A DNA stretch of 64,000 nucleotides from Latrodectus hesperus (lineage: Eukaryota; Arthropoda; Arachnida; Araneae; Theridiidae), in assembly GCA_037975125.1 (NCBI GenBank), contig CM075853.1, positions 50,722,458 through 50,786,457 of the forward strand. The letters are read 5' to 3'. The notes below the pieces were generated by a model, which saw only the letters and a list, made by a program, of their open reading frames with translations, was not told where the DNA came from and did no database searches. Shown one piece after another: positions 60,001 through 64,000 of the stretch (position 1 is its first letter; the number at the start of each line of letters is the position of its first letter). The position numbers were made by a program, and so were the translations under genes.

Positions 60001-62368
60001 GGCATTGCTGTTAAATTCTAATCTAGATTCAAACTTAATTTGATAAATTCTTTAATTTAATTAAATATTTAATTTGATAAAAAAGCAAAGAATGATGTAT
60101 ACAGAAAAGAAAATCATTTTCAGAATACAGAAAATAATATATCTTCTGATTTATGGTAAGTATTATCAAAATCAATATAAAAATAATCAATACAAGCTTA
60201 ATTAAATGCAATATAAGGAAAAGGATATCACAACAAATATAAAAAATAATACAAGTTTTATTTCACTTTAGTATTGAAAAACTGTCTCGTTGAAGGGTTT
60301 TTGGGAGATTTTTTATTCTTAAAGATATGCTTTCATTTAAGTCAAATCTAAGCATCTTAAGTTTGAATTATTTTGTTAATATATAACATGAAAAACTTCC
60401 CAATTCGATAAGATTTTTTAAATGAAAAAATTCATTATTATATACATATATAATTAATGATTTTTCATTTAAAATTCATATAAATCTGTCATATCAATGA
60501 CGAAGTTCAGTAATTTGAATTAATTTTATTGCTTTTTCCCAAAAATAAATGTTAATGATGTATTTTAATTCAACTTTGTTTGAAATGACATTTATTAAAA
60601 GATAATTTACCCTTGTAGATTATTATTTCTATACTTCATCTTAATTAATGCTAAATTTTCTGGTCAAATATAGATGTATTTTTGGAGAACATTTACAATA
60701 GAGAACTAAAGGATAACCATCTTTAGTTAAACAGCATAATCATTTTTAAACTTCCTTGTTCGTTATTTGATTTATTTTTATAAAAGTTTCACTCTTCCCA
60801 GTTCTTGTAAATATTTAATTTATTTTTTATGTGATAAATGCTCTTTCTTTCATTTTTAAAATGACTAAGGAAATTTAGTTTCTACTAATATCAAAATCCG
60901 GTTGTCCTCCTCACAGTTAAGACTTTAGAACTTAGTCAAATTAATAACTTAATTTATGAATTTTAATAATAATTGTGAAACCTAATGACAAACAGTTCAG
61001 TATGACAATAAAGATAAGTAATTTAAATAGAACAAGAAATAAATTTTTTTCTATTGGATCTAGATGACATAAAGACTATCTGATATTGGATTGTATAGGG
61101 TTCGCATTGAAAAAAAGTTCTGTACTAAAAAATATTGTTATTTTAAACATCTAATTAATACAGTTATTTAAATATCTGTTTTGATTATCAAATATAATCT
61201 CCTTACATAATTTTACACATAATATTATTATTATGTATAAAATTATGTTATAATTTTACAAAAAATTAATAAAAATTCTTACATAATTTTATACATAATA
61301 TTGTTATTATGTATATTATTAAAGGAAGAGAAAACAATGAAAAATCCAAAGCATAGGACATAATCAGAATCATACATTCATTAACATGGTGGCATCATAT
61401 GAGCATGCAACTTCTTCACTTGCTGTGTTTCTATTCCCCCATTTTCAAAGATTAAGGAAAACATCTAATAATTCAGGTATACAAAATAATTTTCCTACAG
61501 GTATTTTTTTCAACAGAAGATTCCATTTAAAATGTCAATGACTTCTAAGAATTTTAAAACATGCATAATTTATGTTGTTTTTATTGATTTAAAAAATTTC
61601 ATGTCCTTTCATAGTATTTAGAGATTGTTTCAATATGATTGGAATTATTCGAGAAATGATAATAATAGTGAAAATGTCATTAAATTTCTTCTCACATACT
61701 TTGTTGATGAAAACAAATGTGTTAAACACAGTAAAAGCAAAAGGGGCGATATATATTCTAGGATCTTCAAATAAACTATATTTTTTATTAGTTTGCATTT
61801 TTAAAGAAGTTTAAACTTATTCGGAATATAACAGTAATTGATTTTTTATTCAAAATAAATGATTCAAGAATCATTTCTAGAATACATTTTGTCATAATAA
61901 TTTAAAAAAGGTGTTCAATACTAGAAGGATTATTATTTAAATGTCAGTACTATATATTTTTCAGTAATTGTAATTAATATTTTTTAAAATAAACTTCATT
62001 GGTTCTATCTATTAATTTATAATATCGTTCTAATGAGTCAAAAATTATTCATTTAATATTTATAGCAAATTTTGAACTTTTAAAATTATTTACAAATATA
62101 CTGAATATGCATTATATTTAATAGATTTGATTATTTGTCCTAAGGAAACAATATAATATATCGGAAACAATTCAAAATTTAAAAGTACATTCCTTTTTAA
62201 TTTTGGAAATATAAAGAGCATAGAAAATTTCTTACTTGATATGTGAAATCTATCACTAATTATTTCTTCTTTCGAATAAGGTTGTAACCCAATAAAACTT
62301 CCAAGAGCTATAGTTGAGAAACTTATAATAAGCAGCGAACGTAAATGTTGATGATAAATTCTTCCCAT
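34184..62368 (-). CDS. K+-dependent Na+/Ca2+ exchanger, SLC24/NCKX family (multi-exon gene)
   Basis: Membrane antiporter expected to extrude Ca2+ with K+ in exchange for Na+. Minus-strand exons in order: 62368-62236, 55776-55570, 51837-51754, 51622-51516, 46416-46316, 45255-45165, 42774-42582, 36838-36599, 35910-35809, 34509-34184. All ten join in frame with GT-AG borders, giving 527 residues. Residues 9-28 form a signal-peptide or first membrane segment; NTS at 54-56 is a possible glycosylation site; SFPKDFFT is the family motif before the first helix. Alpha-1 (about 120-165) has GATFMAIGTSAPELFSS with Glu135; alpha-2 (about 397-440) has GTSVPE (Glu409) and GSNTFD (Asp436). The loop between the membrane halves (about 242-325) is short, as in NCKX3/4/5 rather than NCKX1. 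A frame stop (TAA) lies upstream of the chosen ATG. The orthologous subgroup cannot be named by eye. Confidence 0.94.
34510..35808. other. NCKX intron 9
   Basis: AT-rich intronic sequence; nothing recognisable. Confidence 0.4.
35809..35910 (-). CDS. NCKX exon 9 (alpha-2 repeat, first half)
   Basis: Residues 386-420, YTFSIPDSISGITILAVGTS then VPEVITSIIVAWNG. Family members usually have Asp where this has Glu409 (VPE). Acceptor TTTCATAG, donor ATG|GTAAGA. Confidence 0.97.
35911..36598. other. NCKX intron 8
   Basis: AT-rich intronic sequence with a short CTTT run near 36388; no gene. Confidence 0.4.
36599..36838 (-). CDS. NCKX exon 8
   Basis: Residues 306-386. An acidic start (EEIIAEERDINYG), then two membrane segments, the first around FIYWFIMYPAKLVFFITIPD and the second FFMAVLWIGVLSYLAVWMVT. 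The WxxMYPxKLxFFxTIPD pattern is characteristic of NCKX. Donor TTG|GTAAGT. Confidence 0.97.
37005..37162 (-). mobile_element. tRNA-derived SINE, young copy with perfect target duplication
   Basis: 158 bp on the minus strand. The head GCCGAGCTGACAGCCGAATG is followed by GTTAGCGCTC (A-box side) and GGGTTCGAATCCCACC (perfect B box), with tail GACAAACAAACCAA. It is flanked by the identical 14 bp TTGCAATTTAACAA at 36991-37004 and 37163-37176, a clean target-site duplication. It keeps most CpG sites, so it is the youngest of the five copies seen here (others at 6045, 9465, 11160, 39077). It is not a functional tRNA gene: there is no convincing acceptor stem. Confidence 0.93.
37178..39013. other. 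NCKX intron 7, part between SINE copies
   Basis: AT-rich intronic sequence; nothing recognisable apart from short frames. Confidence 0.35.
39014..39067 (+). repeat. Short direct duplication before a SINE fragment
   Basis: CTATAAACTTTTAAAGAAT occurs at 39014-39032 and again at 39049-39067, separated by 16 bp, directly before the SINE fragment. Confidence 0.8.
39077..39140 (+). mobile_element. tRNA-derived SINE, 5'-truncated fragment
   Basis: TTCGGTTCAACAGTTCGTGG then GTTCGAATCCCACCTTG aligns to the middle of the 37005-37162 SINE, including the B box. The A-box side is missing. Confidence 0.8.
39471..41072 (+). mobile_element. DD41D mariner-type (rosa-like) transposon, nearly intact
   Basis: About 1.6 kb, distinctly GC-richer than the host DNA. 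The right end is ACAGGGTGATTATAAAAAAA when read inward, next to TA; the left end CACTCAAAAAAGGCGTGAGA is only partly similar and may be decayed. Sits sense to the window, antisense to NCKX, in NCKX intron 7. It encodes one transposase with only two visible lesions. Confidence 0.85.
39608..40686 (+). pseudogene. DD41D transposase, one frameshift and one stop
   Basis: Starts MSLPRKVRGELIQLYYQNGM, a paired helix-turn-helix (QALRDLVRKFEDTGC, SGRPTVSENV), then RILWTDEAHFTLNG (first Asp), WCGITATFVLGPFFFEE, IVWMQDGAPPHIARSVKRLL (second Asp) and SPDLTPMDFWFWGYLKSRVY (third Asp). I count 41 residues between the second and third Asp. One base is missing near 40162 (after HAVAQ), and a TGA at 40468-40470 stands where CGA (Arg) is usual. 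It ends at TGA 40684-40686. Lesions are few, pointing to recent inactivation. Confidence 0.9.
41195..41470 (+). mobile_element. Second SINE type (tRNA-like head)
   Basis: CACCGTGGCCCAGTGGTAG resembles a tRNA A-box start and GAGTTTTCCAGGT a worn B box; body of about 200 bp ends with CACCTATAATAAAGTGAAAT. GC content stands out from the intron. No target duplication seen. Unrelated to the 37005 SINE. Confidence 0.5.
41980..42120. repeat. GC-rich fragment with a short palindrome
   Basis: Contains AGGTCCGAAGGACCT (6-bp arms) in a GC-rich block unlike the neighbours. Probably part of a mobile element, possibly the same one as the ORF1 fragment just to its right; not identified. Confidence 0.3.
42273..42509 (-). 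pseudogene. LINE ORF1 (gag-like) C-terminal fragment
   Basis: 78-codon frame: RPGVSYARFTCPTPTQ, then a leucine/lysine-rich helix FSELIFLMNEIKIIFKG and a C-terminal SPMDKLFKLMQYFQDFE. The RPGVSYA... linker and terminal helices match the end of jockey-type ORF1 proteins, after their zinc knuckles. The zinc-knuckle part is absent. It ends 73 bp from NCKX exon 7. Confidence 0.5.
42582..42774 (-). CDS. NCKX exon 7 (cytoplasmic loop)
   Basis: Residues 242-306, a polar loop with a CSCC cluster, an acidic-dileucine-like DESDPLLLG and many Ser/Thr. The loop is poorly conserved in this family, so identity rests on phase (0 in, 1 out), good borders (ATGTTCAG; TTG|GTAGGT) and position between exons 6 and 8. 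Confidence 0.9.
42840..44010. other. NCKX intron 6, left part
   Basis: AT-rich intronic sequence; no recognisable feature. Confidence 0.35.
44011..44071 (+). repeat. Two-copy tandem repeat, 31-bp period
   Basis: GAAATGTGCATAGTCTGAGC plus GATTTATATG, repeated at 44042 with two differences. Confidence 0.85.
44150..44517 (-). mobile_element. Third SINE type (tRNA-like head)
   Basis: On the minus strand from 44517: GGCCATGGTAGCTGAATGGT, TAGGGCATCGCC, GGGTGGGGTTTAATTC, a pattern of tRNA-like A and B boxes, then a longer body running to about 44150. GC-rich against its surroundings. The distal edge is a guess and no target duplication was found. Confidence 0.55.
44520..45164. other. NCKX intron 6, right part
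   Basis: AT-rich intronic sequence; nothing recognisable. Confidence 0.35.
45165..45255 (-). CDS. NCKX exon 6
   Basis: Residues 211-241, WWESLILLFIFLAYVIIMYF then NRKVEKCCRNM: a membrane helix ending in a basic, cysteine-containing cytoplasmic edge. Donor ATG|GTAAGA; phase 0. Confidence 0.95.
45256..46315. other. NCKX intron 5
   Basis: AT-rich intronic sequence; nothing recognisable. Confidence 0.4.
46316..46416 (-). CDS. NCKX exon 5
   Basis: Residues 178-211, VLDIDWYPIARDCSVYGVTV then LTLIWIISDNIVRW. The aromatic W-P-x-x-RDC-x-Y pattern is the usual start of the next NCKX helix. Acceptor GTTGCAG, donor ATG|GTATTT. Confidence 0.95.
46417..47489. other. NCKX intron 4, left part
   Basis: AT-rich intronic sequence; nothing recognisable before the Tc1 remnant. 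Confidence 0.35.
47490..48610 (+). mobile_element. Decayed Tc1-like transposon, different from the 18.5 kb one
   Basis: Frame-broken transposase in plus orientation: CVQLTVSNRRQRLAWNREHS, then ISNETRFIL (for FTDESRF), DDHARPNSSNIINDYL (for DDNARPH), a shifted NPIQLVHDMRGG block (for NPIEHVWDMLGR) and a C-terminal DNVILIMSLRR...GRHA-Y. Many stops and shifts and no clear terminal repeats, so it is much older than its neighbours. Lies in NCKX intron 4. Confidence 0.8.
48611..50104. other. NCKX intron 4, between transposons
   Basis: AT-rich intronic sequence; no recognisable feature. Confidence 0.35.
50105..51273 (+). mobile_element. pogo/Tigger-type transposon, internally deleted
   Basis: 1169 bp with 25-bp terminal inverted repeats (left CAGGTAACCCTCCTATAACA..., three mismatches to the right end) and TA on both sides. 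The left arm carries several copies of a TATAACACGG-like motif. Only the C-terminal part of the transposase remains, so the catalytic core and DNA-binding domains were lost and the copy would depend on an outside transposase. In NCKX intron 4, 243 bp from exon 4. Confidence 0.9.
50272..51007 (+). pseudogene. Tigger/CENP-B-like transposase, C-terminal remnant
   Basis: First frame, 50272-50742: LQPLDQGIIYTFKTYYIRRS is the typical end of the DDE superfamily 1 domain, then CWKKIWP and an acidic tail (VEEEVDEADFMEMASLD). A second frame, 50786-51007, encodes the usual last part (LTPYREIYNDLV, then ITDFFKRI). They are separated by a stop and frame change. Helix-turn-helix, CENP-B and the first catalytic residues are absent. 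Confidence 0.85.
51516..51622 (-). CDS. NCKX exon 4 (alpha-1 repeat, second half)
   Basis: Residues 142-177, GSFITEGDIGVGTIVGSAVF then NIVGVSG. The GTIVGSAVFN motif with Asn162 is near-invariant in the family. Donor GAG|GTAAAT; phase 0. Confidence 0.97.
51754..51837 (-). CDS. NCKX exon 3 (alpha-1 repeat, first half)
   Basis: Residues 114-142, LPSDIAGATFMAIGTSAPEL then FSSITG. Glu135 in SAPEL is the family's ion-coordinating acidic residue. Its neighbour, exon 4, lies across a 131-bp intron. Confidence 0.96.
51838..53941. other. NCKX intron 2, left part
   Basis: AT-rich. At about 52880-53386 (plus) two short frames, one with MQQSLLLDELNRLFSRQENI and one hydrophobic frame starting at 53084, may be remnants of a membrane protein gene or chance; I cannot assign them. 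Confidence 0.3.
53924..54038. repeat. Compound (CTAC)n(TA)n microsatellite
   Basis: Five CTAC units followed by about 95 bp of TA repeat. Confidence 0.95.
54086..54137. repeat. Perfect 20-bp inverted repeat (hairpin)
   Basis: ACAAAAAATTTAATATAAGA (54086-54105) and its exact complement (54118-54137) around a 12-base loop, just downstream of the TA tract. Confidence 0.9.
54138..55569. other. NCKX intron 2, right part
   Basis: Very AT-rich; no recognisable feature. Confidence 0.35.
55570..55776 (-). CDS. NCKX exon 2
   Basis: Residues 45-114: extracellular part with NTS and a conserved cysteine, SFPKDFFTQEQRQRGGVVIH, then the first exchanger helix FLITFYICAMIGIVCKDYFI. Donor GAGA|GTAAGT. The acceptor is a tandem CGTAG-CAG, so exon starts at 55776 or 55773 both keep frame. 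Confidence 0.92.
57043..57062 (+). repeat. Poly(A) run
   Basis: About 20 A residues. It could be the tail of an old retrotransposed sequence, but the DNA to its left is not recognisable. Confidence 0.8.
58227..58331. repeat. Nested inverted repeat, possible MITE remnant
   Basis: Outer arms CGATAAAAGTGAT and ATCACTTTTATCG are exact complements; inner arms GATTATGTATA and TATACATAATC are too. Parts recur at 56796-56906 (GTGATAAATATTCAATA and nearby). Confidence 0.6.
58673..58728 (+). repeat. Two-copy perfect repeat, 32-bp period
   Basis: TACAGGGTAAAGCTATTTAT plus GATG occurs at 58673-58696 and 58705-58728 without differences. Confidence 0.9.
61206..61314. repeat. Two related hairpins in tandem
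   Basis: CATAATTTTACACATAAT (61206-61223) pairs with 61230-61247 with one mismatch; a second version, CATAATTTTATACATAAT, is at 61282-61299 with a shorter right arm. Confidence 0.7.
62236..62368 (-). CDS. NCKX exon 1 (start, signal-peptide-like helix)
   Basis: ATG at 62368 is the first ATG after an in-frame TAA. It encodes residues 1-45 with the hydrophobic run LLIISFSTIALGSFIGL after a short positive N terminus. Donor TCAA|GTAAGA. It leaves one base for exon 2. Support comes from the splice site, phase and signal-like profile, not sequence conservation. Confidence 0.75.
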
Positions 62369-64000
62369 TGGATGCAAAATCAGTGACACCAGATTCCTTT
62401 ACTCTATCGACATACTTTAAATTGCCGGCAACACTTTCAGCTTGTTATCCAGAACTGATTAAACTTGAGTAATAATCGATATGCTACTATTTTCCGTTTT
62501 TGTAGTCTTTGCGGCGAAAGGTGTTTGGTACACAAGGCTGTCGTCAACACGTTATCTTTGCACCTTGTTCCTTTGAGGGTTATTTGTGTGTTTACGGAAA
62601 CTCTCATTTTTAAAATTCACCTAAGTTTTTTAGCCTTTTAAGTGATAAGTACTTCTACCCGTTCTTAATAATTATTATCAGCGGAATTATTTTTTGAATT
62701 CTTAAGCAATTCTAATTTCACGTGAACAAATATCTGATATAATGATTACCTGATTATTGTAATTGAGGTTAAGTATTTTTAATTCTCTTTTTAAAGAACA
62801 ATGCTGCGCTTATAACAAAATGATCACAACAGTATAGAATTACTTTAGTTTTTAATTTAAATACAAACAAATAAAATTTTTTAAATGTTGTGTAAACTAC
62901 ATGAATTTGCTTTCTGTTAAGAGTAAAATATAATTCTTGTCAAATCTGTTGGTGAAGTAAAATATCTTTTATAGTCGCAAAACTAAAATGCCATATTTTT
63001 TATTATTTTATGTATTGGTGATCACATTTCCTATTCACGGAATGATCACAATTGGTCTCTTATTCTTGACAAAAATCAGCATACATCTTAATAAATATTG
63101 TTTGGTTTTCATTGCAATATGTGTACACAAAATTATGTTCTTTTGTTAATACTGTAATTTAAGAAGCATTATAGATTTTAAATGCTATAGTTAAATTTCA
63201 TGATAGATTTTAAATAAGACTTGAAAGTCATTCGAGTAAAAATTTGAAAAATGAAGAATCTCATTTTATTTATAGGAGACATTCCTGGATTAAAAGTTTA
63301 TTAAGAATTGTATATAAATTGAACTTTTAATGTTGTAATTAAAATATAACCACGCGTTTGCACTTTCAGTACAGGAATTCTAATTTGAAATCCATTTTGT
63401 AAATATAAATCAAAGTTTATTATTCTGAATATAAATCCAAATATATTACTTTGAAAATAGCTGAAAGTAATGTTTAGATGTAATAAAGTAATTTAAGTTA
63501 AACAACATTTCGAAAAGAACTGAAAAGCTCTCCTATCCGGGTTGGATTAATTAACCCGTTCATATCTCAAGTGTATTTTATTAAAAAAATATTAGCTTTT
63601 TGAAAGAGGAAATTAAATACATGATGTTTTAGGAAAATAATAGTTTTAATTGAAAACAAATTTCGTAATTTTGGCGTTAAAAATATTTGAGAATGCCTGG
63701 TGACATATTAGGTATAAAAAAGTAATGAGACTGATTAGTTCAGAGCATTCATGCGAAATATATAGCGAAGTACTATTCATTTGGTAAATGAATTCCATGT
63801 ACCACTCCAGACTCTGAATCTATGTCCTAGGGAACATTTGTCGAATTTGTTTGAGCACATATAAACAAGATAATACTGATACATGAGGGCGGAACACCCA
63901 TAACCACACTTCCACACGTGAATATACTATGAAGTTGCATATCATTAAAAGAATGACCCAAAAATAAATCATATAATGAAATCATCATCGAAAATAGTAC
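62369..64000. other. Upstream region of NCKX
   Basis: On the minus strand this precedes the NCKX start. The first 250 bp (to about 62600) are less AT-rich with several CpG sites, fitting a 5' UTR or promoter; no TATA box identified. No gene seen to the window end. Confidence 0.35.

Larger units (their letters stand above)
55777..62235. other. NCKX intron 1 (6.5 kb)
   Basis: AT-rich. Holds a (TA)n run (56634-56652), a 19-20 base A run (57043-57062), a stop-broken frame of unknown origin at about 57080-57330, inverted and direct repeats at 56796-56906, 58201-58331, 58673-58728 and 61206-61314. No gene recognised. Confidence 0.4.

Noticed and set aside
1..64000. CRISPR array, prokaryotic operon or viral genome
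   Set aside because: No regularly spaced repeats, no operons and no viral genes; all strong coding signal is spliced eukaryotic or transposon-derived.

Overview
This 64 kb window is AT-rich nuclear DNA from an animal, most likely an arthropod and plausibly an arachnid. The evidence is the presence of spliceosomal genes with GT-AG introns of 0.1 to 7 kb, long (TA)n microsatellites, tRNA-derived SINEs and an arthropod-style set of Tc1/mariner-type DNA transposons. Species-level assignment is not possible from the sequence alone. There are no bacterial features: no operons, Shine-Dalgarno sites or CRISPR.

Two host genes account for nearly all credible coding sequence and are convergent (tail to tail). 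The plus-strand gene (about 2421-31626) encodes cytosolic threonyl-tRNA synthetase. It has 17 well-supported exons (10042-31626), each joining in phase to the next, plus two tentative 5' exons (2421-2477 and 2871-2906), giving a model of about 704 residues with TGS, editing, class II catalytic and anticodon-binding regions. The minus-strand gene (62368 down to 34184) encodes a K+-dependent Na+/Ca2+ exchanger of the SLC24/NCKX family. Its ten exons also join in phase and give a 527-residue protein with a signal-peptide-like N terminus, both alpha repeats and a short cytoplasmic loop. The stop codons are about 2.6 kb apart.

The rest is introns and spacers full of mobile-element remains. On the left edge (1-521, minus) is a broken piggyBac-like transposase. 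Threonyl-tRNA synthetase introns hold a decayed mariner (about 7200-8455), SINE copies, a Tc1-like element with matching terminal repeats (18539-19960) and a fossil resembling DUF4371/hAT-type transposases (about 27180-28560). Between the genes lie a possible LINE endonuclease fragment and a SINE-like repeat. NCKX introns hold a nearly intact DD41D (rosa-like) mariner (about 39471-41072), a SINE with a perfect 14-bp target-site duplication (37005-37162), other SINEs, a LINE ORF1 fragment, a decayed Tc1 (about 47490-48610) and an internally deleted pogo/Tigger element with matching ends (50105-51273).

I found no convincing previously undescribed biological system. The points most worth a second look are the 32-residue D-to-E spacing of the 18.5-20 kb Tc1-like element, the repeated subterminal motif of the Tigger element, twin 17-bp palindromes beside the piggyBac remnant, a substitution at a usually conserved acidic residue in NCKX alpha-2, and a possible GC-AG first intron in the synthetase gene. 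All coordinates come from hand reading; exon edges are well constrained by phase, while repeat boundaries are approximate unless terminal repeats or duplications are cited.
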